In this document: in pieces, positions 44,230 to 54,282 of the stretch
Layout of the letters: every line of letters begins with the position of its first letter
Position numbering within the stretch: position 1 is the first letter of the stretch
Notes under the pieces: model-generated
The model's input: only the letters and a program-made list of their open reading frames with translations
Databases searched by the model: none
What the model was told of the DNA's origin: nothing
Program-made: the position numbers and the translations under genes
From: Zygnema cylindricum
Taxonomy: Eukaryota; Streptophyta; Zygnematophyceae; Zygnematales; Zygnemataceae
Reading direction: 5' to 3'
DNA length: 64,000 nt
NCBI GenBank assembly: GCA_037447655.1
Contig: JBBHKE010001871.1
Span: 142,916-206,915, forward strand

Positions 44230-46070
44230 GATTTTATCAAACACACCCTATCTTCAAGTATATTTGTATTTATGTAAACAATACCTGTTGAACTTTTTTA
44301 ACAGTAAACCTAACAAAATGTAACACGTTTCTCGTGTTGACACTTCATGTGCAGTAAACCTAACAAAATGTAACACGCATCTTGTGTTGACACTTCATGT
44401 GCATAAATAAAACTACTTCCAATTAGTTTAAATTTTTCTTTTATATTTAGATTCATATTTCGAGCTTCATTACAAGTTTTTTCCATTATGTTACTCATCC
44501 CTCGTTGCCTTTTCGTCATATAACTAACAACATACTTAGGACACGCAAAGTGGTCTTAACAAAATTGTATATCCATATTAGTTTGTCATAATGATAAAGC
44601 TTTAATACTATAAGCATTTATTTTGCATTCATCATGATTACGTTTAATAAATATAGTAGTTTTATGTATAGTACAACGAATAACATCCAAATACTCTTTC
44701 TCATTTAAATTAAATTTAATTAGCATATCGTCAAAAAATATAAACAATCAAAAGTAACACCAAAAGTCTCTAACCAATCATGGATTTTCTTCTATATCTC
44801 TTTTGCTTTACCTAAATCAATTATATCGTTTTCCTGTATAAGATGTAAGAATAATGTTCTAGACATTGGAGGAATACGGTAACCAAAACGACAAGGATAA
44901 TTTGTTTTGTTTTTTCTCAAGCAATAATATTTTGATGTTTATGCATTTGGACACTTATTAAACACTTATTAACACCATCTTTTGAACAAGTGATATTTAA
45001 ATCAATAAAAACAATAATTTTAGCTTTATCTAATACACCAAAAGAGTAAAATAAAATTTTAAATGTATTAACATAACAAATTAAATGTGCATAAAAAGAT
45101 CCTAGATTTTGGAACTCATTAATAGTAAACTAATCAGTTAGACCCCCTTTAACTTCAAAACAATATTTAATAAGCAAATTGAAAAATAATTGAATTATAT
45201 ACCAATATTAACTAGAACAAGTTACAGGATCTAAACGAACTAACCGCCATATTTTATCAAAACTTAAATTTTTAGCCTCCTGCAAAGAGATTATTCTATC
45301 ATCAATAATTTTTGACAAAATTTGATGTAATTCATACCATTTTGTATCTGCCATAGAGGATGACATAGAGAACGTAGGCCGACCAATTTTTCTAAATATT
45401 GAAGAAACATCACGTTTAGTTGTTGTCCAATATTGAGGTATTCCCCTAATTTTATTAAATTCTAAAAAAAAAAATTTTTTGAAAAAATTCTAACTTTTTT
45501 CTTCATTAAGCAAATGACCCAACATTGGTGTTATTTTCATTTAAATGTTTAATATAACTTTTTTTTAATTTTATATATATAACGTTACGAATTTGACCGA
45601 GTTGATACCTACGAAGTTTAAAAAAAAAAAATTGAAATATAAAAAGCTACACGACGATCTACATTATGTAGTTCCTTCTTGCATACATCTCTATATGTAG
45701 TATTTTTTCGAAATCTATCGTTCAATGAAATTCTAACTTCTCCACAAAAAATAGTCGGATAACTTAGCTCTTCTGAATACTTATTTTGAAAAATACTTTT
45801 TGGTGTTTGACTCTCGCCAGTTGCTACTTTTATTATAGTATTTGGGGAATAAAAATCCTCCTAACACCTACATTTAGCATATTGTTTATATCATAATTAG
45901 CATCTATATCTTTTACAATATTTCATTTATCCTCTTCATTATCCATTGTAATATCTTCAATTGAGTCATTGTTAATTTCACAATTTTTTTCCTCATCAAC
46001 TAAATCAAACTCATTATGGCGATTACGAACAAAATTCATAATATCCTCACTTATAGTTATGCTATATTTT
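44230..46070 (-). pseudogene. Rep (HUH nickase) region of the Helitron-like element
   Basis: Readable stretches in order are MNFVRNRHNEFDLVDEE; TPKSIFQNKYSEELSYPTIF and YRDVCKKELHNVDRRVAF; KLRRYQLGQIRNVIYIKL; IPQYWTTTKRDVSSIFRKIG; MADTKWYELHQIL and DRIISLQEAKNLSFDKIWRL with LDPVTCS; INEFQNLGSFYAHLICYV; and CPKYVVSYMTKRQRGMS. YAHL stands where the HUH pair (HIHM-like) is expected, so the first His is lost. YVVSYMTK fits the two-Tyr Rep motif. Several in-frame stops and a 50-bp duplication disrupt it. Confidence 0.75.
44304..44403. repeat. 50-bp tandem duplication within Rep
   Basis: GTAAACCTAACAAAATGTAA through CACTTCATGTGCA occurs at 44304-44353 and 44354-44403 with three or four differences. 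The length is not a multiple of three, so it shifts the Rep frame after AHEVSTQDACYILLGLL. Confidence 0.95.
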
Positions 46071-46100
46071 TATATGAATACCCATTTTTACACAAATACT

Positions 46101-46684
46101 CAAGCGCAATAAAAACTTTCTCTGGAAAAATGGTTAGCCTCCACATGGAACTACGAGCTGACATTCGTCATTAAAACATAACATAATTGTTTGTAGTGAA
46201 TTACAAATCTTAGGAAGACTTACCAAAGTTTTTGAAAATTCCATTGGAACATTAATGTAAAAAAGACAAAATGCCACAGTGCACATCGGAAGATACCAAG
46301 GACCTCCTCGTAGCAACAGCAAGATTCACACCACAAGGACAAGTAAAGGTTGCGCTTTATTACTCGGGAGAAGATTACAATATCCAGTGCTCGCTGCAAA
46401 GGTCAATCAAAGAGTGTCTTACAGACTAGGCATACTTCACTTTTTATACTAACTAGCTTGTAGTCAGCCTAGTACTGTACAACTCTACACGTGGACCGTC
46501 AATTTGACATGTCGCATGTCATTGTGGGACATCATAGACGTACAGCCTTGCAACCGTTGTTGTACAACATGCCTTTGCGTTTGTCTCTCCTGCCCTTCCG
46601 TCATGAATGGAAATAAAATTCATGGCGCCTTCGAGATTTTCACCTTAGCAGATTTTTCACTTGTTCATGAAACAGCACTACAGC
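46101..46684. other. Unassigned sequence between Helitron-like element and GT92 gene
   Basis: No gene motif was found. The right border of the Helitron-like element and any further GT92 exons should lie here, but neither can be fixed from the sequence. Confidence 0.35.
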
Positions 46685-47359
46685 CTAGAGACCCTTGCGA
46701 AAAAAAATGTAAAAGACGCAAGCGGACAAAAACGAACAGCCCTGTACTTCCACAAATTCGGCTTCGACAAATGGTTTCACATTTTCTCGAAAGCTTACAT
46801 ATTCGGTAGTATTCTGAAAGGAGTTATCGTAAATGTAGATTTTTGATAACCCGTGTACTAAAAAATACAACATCCATTCTTGAATGTAGGGAGAATTTCC
46901 TTGTTGTAAAGCACACATCGCTACTTTGGGTAACGAGACATTTGTCGGACATGCTTGATACAGGTCTAAACGTTCTTTGATAACTTTTGCAGATTGAATT
47001 TGGATTTTATGTTGATGGTTTTTATGATACAAGTACTTATTTTGAACGTTTAACATTTGGACTTGAAGTTTGATAAGGTCTCTTATGCCGTCCTCGATTT
47101 CCATGGATTCCATTGCATTTAAGATGGGATTTACACAATCCAATGGTTTTTCGAGTTCCACCGAATGTAGGGAACGATACGAGATATCGAGTGACTGACT
47201 TCGTGGATGTCGAAAAAATCCAACACTGTATGTGAAAACAAAAAGTAAACTCAAGAGAAGAAGAATCCCAACTATAATTCGTGGAAGCATTGAAAGTAAA
47301 AAAGACTTTCTTCCCCAAGAAAGTGGATTCACAGAATACAGTAAGTCTGGATTACGTCC
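46685..47359 (-). CDS. GT92-like glycosyltransferase, N-terminal exon
   Basis: An acceptor (TTTGTTTCAG) precedes the exon start at 47359. A type II membrane anchor (MLPRIIVGILLLLSLLFVF) follows near 47290, then a lumenal stem. The GT92 (DUF23) signature is PKVAMCALQQGNSPYIQEW, then LVHGLSKIYIYDNSFQNT. A donor-like GTACAG at 46747 would end the exon after VEAEFVE; otherwise it stops at 46685. The catalytic C-terminal half (the DxD region) is not seen in the next 600 bp. The gene may be split by the Helitron-like element or have a long intron. GT92 enzymes are Golgi galactosyltransferase-like proteins. Confidence 0.7.
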   Translation of the reverse strand, partial: GRNPDLLYSVNPLSWGRKSFLLSMLPRIIVGILLLLSLLFVFTYSVGFFRHPRSQSLDISYRSLHSVELEKPLDCVNPILNAMESMEIEDGIRDLIKLQVQMLNVQNKYLYHKNHQHKIQIQSAKVIKERLDLYQACPTNVSLPKVAMCALQQGNSPYIQEWMLYFLVHGLSKIYIYDNSFQNTTEYVSFRENVKPFVEAEFVEVQGCSFLSACVFYIFFRKGL

Positions 47360-47419
47360 CTGAAACAAAAAAAGAAAAAGAAAATGGAATTAAAAATAAG
47401 ATTTTGTAAAAACAAAAGT

Positions 47420-47432
<13 letters not shown>

Positions 47433-47460
<28 letters not shown>
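47433..47460. repeat. GA microsatellite
   Basis: A run of about 14 GA units on the plus strand lies in the upstream intron or leader of the GT92-like gene. Confidence 0.9.
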
Positions 47461-47464
<4 letters not shown>

Positions 47465-47928
47465 GAAAACTGAATCAACACCACGAATCGTTATAAACGT
47501 TAACTCTTGAGAATAAGAGCATAAAAAACTCCCTGCAGTAGACGCCCTCTTTTTCCTTCTTATTGATTATTAAGTGCTGTTTGAATTTTGATTAATTTTC
47601 ATATTAATACATAAACTATCTTGCCTAAATCGAAATATACTAGTACACCGTCTATGGTTATTAGCGCCAAGGAAGTTTATATTTGTTGTTATTAATTATA
47701 ATTCAGTGCGGAATGACCTGGTTGGTTTAAAACCGTTTAATGAATTAGAGTGAAAAAATCATTAGTGATATTGACACTATGTTAGGTTGAAGGGGTGAAA
47801 TTTAGGTTCACTAGTATAGTGGCATTCGCGCAATATTGATACACGTGTACTATCATTGAACCATGTATCTGAATTTATTATCACATTATGTTTTAATGTT
47901 TAATACATGGCCGAGTAATGTACCATCT

Positions 47929-48055
47929 GGAGGCTATGCTATCTACATGTCTGAAAACCAACTCCTTTGTTTATTAATTGAAATTTTTTTTATTTATTAA
48001 TTTTTGTTCAGGACATGACCAAGTTCAATGTGGAGGCTATGCTATCTACATGTCT
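47929..48055. repeat. 24-bp direct repeat at an exon border
   Basis: GGAGGCTATGCTATCTACAT plus GTCT occurs at 47929-47952 and again at 48032-48055, inside the first exon of the unrecognised gene. The copies are identical and 103 bp apart. Confidence 0.9.
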
Positions 48056-51000
48056 CCCTTTTCTTCCAGAAGACCTAAAAAATCAACCTTTGATTACATA
48101 CAATGAGAATTCAGCATTTGAAGGTGATGGTTTTCTTATGTCCAAAATCCAATATTCTTCTGCCACATTATTTCAAATTGGAACCGATAACAGCTTTACT
48201 CTAGATCAAGACGTACCTGGAGTGGAAGAATTTAGCAGGGAAATTCATTGGAAAAACGTTTATCTTGGTCGACGAAGTTTAGATATAGGATGGATTGCAT
48301 GTGAATGGGATGTTAAGGATTCAAATCTCTCAAAGTTACTCAAAAAAACCGGATTTTTCTTTCCAGAATATGATTTGGTAATAATTTGCGCTTTTCAACC
48401 AGCATTTTGACAATCATGTCTGTGAATATGTGGCTTTTTTCAAATATTTTACCAGTCTGTTTGGTGAAAATGTTTTCCAAGCATATTCTTGCTTGTCGAA
48501 TGCACAAGGTGTATAGGTGGATTTTTTTTTTCTTTTTTTTTTTTACATTATCAAAGTTTACCCTCGTGTTGTGGATAATACATGAATAATGACAAACGTT
48601 TGAGTAACCATATGTACTGTTACTCACAAAACTGAATGACTACCCACAAACAAGGGTAAGATCTGCTAGTGTAGTTCCCTGTGCACGCCAGACTTTCCAG
48701 AAAATTGTCAATGTGTTTGTAATATGATTGGCATGTTTTACAGTTGTACAAAGGAAAAAAGACCAATTGCAAAAGTAATGCATATGTTTCCGAAATTACA
48801 TCGTAAACTGCTGTTATCTTTAATAATAATTCGGTCCCGTGTTTCTGTGTTTTTTGCCCTCTGTACACAAAACAGTGTTAGAATATATATATATATATAT
48901 ATATGATTTTTTTCCTTGAAGCTGATTCTTCTTGCAGTTCACAATCATCACCGGAAACATAATTATCAATAATAAAACAGAGCTCATACTGCGTATTTGC
49001 AATTTCGGTGACCTATTTTAGAGCCAAAATTTTGTTCTTTGTTCTTTGATATTTTATGTTATTTGAAGGAAATTTGATGCAGTTTTTTCCAAAAAACGTC
49101 TAAATAAAATGTGTGAAGCATCTATTGGGCCTGATTCCAAAAATGTGTAATAATGATCAAAATGGATTGTCTTTAAAAGGGAAAAAGAGGTCCTCAGTCT
49201 TGGCAATTGGTAGATGTCCCGTCTTTCGAATGTAGTTTTGATTGATTTTTTTGGTGTTTTGGATTTCTGAATTATTTATCACAGACGGGGTGGAAACATA
49301 ATAATACATTGACGTCCCTTGGACTGATGTATCGGATACCGAGAGGGGATGGTTCATTTGAACCTTATTTTGAGGTTTGCCAAGTAGCATGTCGTAACTT
49401 CTCCAAAATTTGTGATTTACGGTTCAATCTACGTTATACCCCGGTAAGTTGAGTAGTCAATTGCTTGATAAAAAAGTGATGCTGCCTTGGCTCTTAAAGT
49501 CCGAGAAGTGTAGGATTTCTATAAACTGGTATTGTTTGAAAATGTACTGTTTGATAAATGGAATAAATCAAAGTGTATCAGAGTGGGGAAGGCGAATTTG
49601 AAAACCTGGACGAGGTTATGGTTCAAGTCGATTTCTTCGGAAGAAAACTAGGATTGGCATGTGTCTCTTCTCTCTTTATTTTAAAGTCATGAACTAGTGT
49701 TACTGTATGCTTTTGATGGGAAATTTGTCTTGTAAAATCTCCAAATCAAGTCCAAGTCATGGCATTTTCAGAGTCTTTTCTTGATGTTATTCTCAACTAT
49801 ATGTTTGTGGCAGTTATCCTGTTGAAAACAATCCCCCTTTTTTCCTTTTTTCCACGGTTGTGGAGTAGGAATGAAAGTTGTTGGGAGGTCTTTACATGTA
49901 TTGAAATGAGTGGGTTGTGATTTAAGTACATCTGTAAGATTTTTTTATTTTTTTTTTCTCCATAAATGAATTGCATTTTGTTTCTCTTTTTTGTGAATCT
50001 ATCCAGTTTCAAGGGAATATAAGTTCTTCCGTCCGTTCTCCTGATTGGACTGGACAACTAACTCTCCAAGACCATGGTGGAACAAACGTATCTTTCAGGT
50101 GATTTTCACAATTTTTTGTTGCGTACAGTCTTAGGACGAGTACGGTGGATGACGCTTTTCTATGTTTTGGTCGGAAATCGAAATAAACATATGCAGCTCC
50201 TAATCAATGTCAATATATTCCTAATTGGAGCTTAGAAGTGTTTGAATTATTGATTTTGTTTTTTCTTTTAACATTTGATAATGGAGTTATTGACTGCATA
50301 TTGCCACGTTTCATTTTCATTCATTTGTAGAAGGTGATTGATTCCTATCGAAGCTTGTGTTTTGTTTACATGTATCCTTGAGCGATTCTAATGCTTTTTT
50401 TTTTTTTTAAGGAGAGCCTGAATTTCGGTCTTTTTGTATTTCATTTCTTCTAATATTCTTTAGGAACACGTTTCACATGTGATTTCAAAATGAGTCCTGA
50501 AAGTTTTTTCTTTTTTTCTTTTCATAATTTTGTCTATATTTCGGGTGCTTTGGGCTTTTTTTCTTCAAAACCTTCTCTTTGACGAATTGCAGGTTTGAAA
50601 GCAAATCTCGACTATTAGAATATATTTTTACAAGGGACAAGGAAGTCCAATCTCGTAAGTTTTGGAGTTTTCTTTCAAATAACATGTAGGAAAATGTTCG
50701 AAGCACAAAAAGCCTTATCACATAGACATATTTTGTTAAATGGATACGGGAGCATATGTTGACTTCAGGATAAAGAGAGGAGAGAAAGGTTTAAAAAATA
50801 ATCCGTCAAAGCAAGGAATTTGAAAAACTTGATGAAGTTTGTTGTTTGTTTCTCTAGATGTTCATTTTTGCCATAGTAAATTTGGTAGGAGGCGTTTTTT
50901 CTTTTCAGATTGCCCTTCCCAAACAAATGGACGAAAGACAAACCAGTTCCATAAACTTTTAGGATGGCGATACCCTAAAGATGTTCCAACAGCTAGGGAT

Positions 51001-51181
51001 ATTGAACTAGAGGTGAGTTCTTCAAAAAAATACATTCGTGTATTTTTGTGTAATAGTGTTTTTGAACGTTCTTACGTTTTTCAGGGTTGACGAGCACGCT
51101 ATAATTTCACATATCTTTATTGAGTGTATATTCAAGTTTATCTTTTTGTTGTAGGCATCAAAAACCTTTCACATTTATTAG
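48012..51181 (+). CDS. Unrecognised spliced gene, C-terminal exons
   Basis: Five exons with GT-AG borders and matching phases can be joined: 48012-48377, 50007-50098, 50593-50654, 50909-51012 and 51155-51181 (stop TAG). The first gives DMTKFNVEAMLSTCLPFL, YSSATLFQIGTDNSFTLDQ and NLSKLLKKTGFFFPEYDL. Later ones give RSPDWTGQLTLQDHGGTNV, ESKSRLLEYIFTRDKEVQS, RKTNQFHKLLGWRYPKD and ASKTFHIY. Four consecutive junctions keep one frame, which is strong evidence for a real gene. Additional exons may lie between 48378 and 50006 and upstream of 48012. I do not recognise the family. Confidence 0.65.
48378..50006. other. Long intron or intergenic AT-rich stretch
   Basis: It contains a T-run (48522-48544), a TA microsatellite (48885-48904) and a minus open frame at 49157-49390 without known motifs. 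No further exon of the plus-strand gene could be placed with confidence. Confidence 0.4.
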
Positions 51182-51351
51182 TATGAACCAATTGAATTTT
51201 TTATGTCTTTCTGTCAATCGATCCCAAACCTTCCAAAGATGAGTCTTAAGGGTTTTTGTTAGTTCTTGCATAGCTTCGTCTCTTTTATTATTTTTGATTT
51301 TCAAAAGTAGCCAGACGTTTGTGATAGTTACCTAGAGCAAAAGTATGGTCC

Positions 51352-51771
51352 TTAAACTGGTTCCCACCAGGGTACCTTCCTTAGCTTGAAGGACGCATTT
51401 TCTCTGGCCGCTCGAGCTCGCTGCAGAGTGTTCTTCCGGGCCAGCTTGAGTGCCCGTACCTCAGGTGTAACCTCTGCCCGAGAGATGATATCATGGAGGC
51501 GGACATCCCACGGGTGATAATGGCGAAGCAACCCGGAAACATCCACCTTGTACTGGTAGTTAGCCTCAACTACTTCCACAAACGACAAGGCATGAGGGTT
51601 TAGCTGCACATAACCCTTGTGGTGTTTTCCGAGGTCCTTTGTCCTCATAAAATTTCAGGTCGGGTAGGACGATACGTTGGCGGGGATAAAGATAGGATCC
51701 CCAGGTTTTCCCGTACGCCACTCCTCAAGCCACTCCGCTAGATCCCAATAGAAGCGCTTCGCGAAACTCAT
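51352..51771 (-). pseudogene. Unrecognised ORF with one in-frame stop
   Basis: From ATG at 51771 it reads MSFAKRFYWDLAEWLEEWRT and PIFIPANVSSYPT, then one TGA. It continues in the same frame as MRTKDLGKHHKGYVQLN, DVSGLLRHYHPWDVRLHDII and RAARENASFKLRKVPWWEPV to a stop at 51352. The base composition is higher in GC than its neighbours. The function is unknown. It may belong to a retroelement given the chromovirus remnant nearby. Confidence 0.45.
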
Positions 51772-52450
51772 GGTGAGATCCGGATGCTGTGTGTCGACAG
51801 GGAGTGGAAAGAGGTAATTATGAATTTCCTCTCACTGTTCACTCTCCTCGGCCGTCTCCGTTTGACTTTCTCGAAGGGGAAACACATCGTCTCCACTGGG
51901 GTATTATGCTTCCGCTTTCTTTTTTGCGCTTTCAGAGGACTGCTCGTTTGCGGTATTCTTCTATTCGGGTCCGTTATCACCTCCAGATCCGTGGCGCGCT
52001 CCTCAATTGGTGGAGGCGTTGGTTCTTGTTCTGGTTCCTCCGCCTCCGAGAGCTCATGATCTTCCTTATATTCCTGATCCCCTTCCCGGGTTGGGTTGTA
52101 TTCGGGGTCTTGTGAGTTTTCCGACCCCTCCCCTCCACTGGTTTAAGCTGGCCCTGCCTCGCTGCTGGCGGTTTCTTCTGGTTGCGGCTCCGCTTCTACC
52201 TCTCTCCTTTGGTCTGCCTCTACCATGGCCTCCGCTGCCACTAACAATCTATGAGGACGGGGCACATCCCCTTTCCCCACTAGTACCATTTTCCTTTTTT
52301 TTGGTAGTGGGGACGATGACGATGCTATTGATACCGTCGTGTATGACAATTCAGGCAATTATAGAAGCGATGGTAAGCTGGCTGTGCGGAGGGAAACACT
52401 CTCTAAACTGCTTATATTGGGTTAGTCGCGAGGGCGGATAGCGACTTTAT
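51768..52450 (-). pseudogene. Unrecognised acidic reading frame with basic motifs
   Basis: Along one minus frame, with a TAA at about 52144, it reads SSSSPLPKKRKMVLVGKGD, VEADQRREVEAEPQPEE, DQEYKEDHELSEAEEPEQE and LKAQKRKRKHNTPVE, then KVKRRRPRR. The composition suggests a nuclear, disordered protein part. No family was recognised. It shares its frame with the chromodomain segment upstream. Confidence 0.4.
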
Positions 52451-52514
52451 CAAAAAGGGTTGAGGGTTTCACATTTGGACTCTGCAAAGCGTCGCAGCCT
52501 ACGAGGGTATCGCA

Positions 52515-53245
52515 TCATCCAATATTTGTAAAACTGCGGTGCTGTGGCGAACTCGAGGGTTCGTTGTCACCAACGTGGTGGAACACAATTGCGCCATTGC
52601 ACTTTCTTGTCAACGCAGCAGTGGCGATGCGCTCCTCTGGCGGTATCGTGACCGTGCTGCGATGTAATGGCTGCGCAGTTGTAGCACTGCGGTGCGGTGA
52701 CATCGCCGCTGCGTTTCTTAGCCTCGTCCCCAATATTATTGCAATGGTTCCGACGCTGCGATTCGATCGTTTACCACGGCCGCTGCGAGTGCCCCTCTGG
52801 TGAAGCCGAGTGTCCGCACTCTGCTGAAATCGGCTCAGCAACTTAGGCGAATGTAGATCCTCCTCGTCCACCCAAGAGTCGTCCTCAACTCTGTATCATT
52901 TCCAATGCACCAAATATTGGGTGGAGGGGGAATCCCGAGAGCGACACGACCGAAGGATCTCTTCCACCTCATATTCATCCGAAGTACCTTTAACGAGCGG
53001 TAAAGGAGTAGTCTCTCGTCGACCAAAAAACATCGAATTCGGGTCGCAAAATGGTTTGAGAAGGGAAACATGGAACACATTGTGAATATGCCAGTCGTCC
53101 GGTAAATCTAGCTTATATGCCACTTCTCCCACCCGCGAAAGAAAGGTGAACGAGCGCGTGAAATTCGGTGCCAACTTCTTCGACAGGGCACGCGGCAAGG
53201 AGAAGTTTGCCATATTAAGGCAGACCTTATCACCCACGTGGAAAA
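52515..53245 (-). pseudogene. pol: Ty3/gypsy chromovirus pol C-terminus with chromodomain
   Basis: The frame reads the integrase C-terminal module (FHVGDKVCLNMANFSLPRAL, VGEVAYKLDLPDDWHIHNVF, HVSLLKPF). A chromodomain follows (DEYEVEEILRSCRSR, QYLVHWK, then a TGA where Gly is expected, then YRVEDDSWVDEEDLH). Chromodomains steer chromovirus integration to marked chromatin (family knowledge). The upstream integrase core is cut off by LTR-B at 53246. Confidence 0.85.
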
Positions 53246-54282
53246 TGCAACTCTGAGACCTCCATAAGTCCTCAGAGTAGACTGCTTCTAAGAAGCCTCT
53301 AGGATAATCCTGACCCCTTTGTGTTTCAGCAAAAATAACTGCCACCCTGGCAAACAAAAACCCTTACCACCTGCACCCCTGTGAAGGCAAGACTCCCCTG
53401 AGTCGATAGCAAAAAGAATCTCTGAATTTGCTCCCATGAGCAGTAAGTTATGGAGGGTCAAAGTTGACCTTTTATACAGAAGCTCTCTGGGAGAGAAGGT
53501 CCTATCTTCTAAATTTTTCTAAGTCCTATCTCTCTCACAGACTCTATCTACTGATGTACAGACCAATCAGAATTGAGTTCCGTACTCAAAAATATAGGTG
53601 CCGGTGTACTTTAGGTACGGACATTGTACGACATGCCCTAAATGTCGACATATGTCATATCCGGATTCGGTGCCATAATCTCCGGAGATTCCACGACCCA
53701 ATGTAATTTCTCCACGCGTCATCAGATGTGGCGATGGCCACAAACCGCCGAAATCTTCCTCCGCGATCTCGGCGCTAATTGCGGCGGTCCGATTAGAATG
53801 TAATTTAATCGTAGCCGTAATAAATACATGCGCGGTATTTGTTTCACTTACGAAACAAATGCGCGGTATTGATTCGTAATCCGTACCGTAATCCGTACCG
53901 GATCTATGTATCACGTAATCAATTATAGTTAAATGAATTATCGTACGTATACATATTTAATTAATTATCAAACTATATACTACGTAACACTAATCCTAGA
54001 CTTAACGGCTAAGGCTACCGGCTATTTCCTGTCTGCCGGCCGGTAGGTACAAGGATCAATTCCTGTCGCCGGCACATACCTTTTAAATAAATAAACCCTA
54101 ACTAATATAAATTTCCCGTAAACCTCAGGATAGCCTAGGTAGCCATGGCTCTAGCTTCCTCTTCAATTTCTCAGTGACTGCAACAAGTTTGAGAGTTGGA
54201 GAGAGAAGTTAGAGATAGAGTGCCTTGGCTTCTTTATTTCTTTTCAGACCTAGAAAATACTTTTAAACCATTAGTTTCTACT
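53246..54282 (-). mobile_element. Copia LTR-B, solo or truncated-element LTR
   Basis: In minus orientation it runs from GTAGAAACTAATGG at 54282 to CAGAGTTGCA at 53246 (about 1037 bp). A tRNA-like module on the plus strand (53998-54085) has CGGCTAAGGCTACCGGC, GGATCAATTCC and TTTT. No internal element sequence adjoins, and no clear target duplication was found. It interrupts the chromovirus remnant. Confidence 0.85.

Larger units (their letters stand above)
38660..46100 (-). mobile_element. Helitron-like (helentron-type) element, decayed
   Basis: The AT-rich block contains, on the minus strand, a Rep region, a PIF1-type helicase and an APE-like endonuclease in one colinear arrangement, then a spliced RPA-like gene. 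On the plus strand it holds an OTU protease frame. Rep, helicase and EN in one protein, plus RPA and OTU, is the gene set I know from helentrons of animals and some other lineages. The limits are estimates; no terminal hairpin was identified. Stops in Rep and EN show that this copy is inactive. Confidence 0.75.

Noticed and set aside
46504-46846. Two plus-strand frames
   Set aside because: They overlap the GT92 exon on the opposite strand or its flank and show no motifs.
51784-52441. Plus-strand Leu/Pro-rich frames
   Set aside because: They are antisense to the more protein-like acidic minus frame with Lys-rich motifs.
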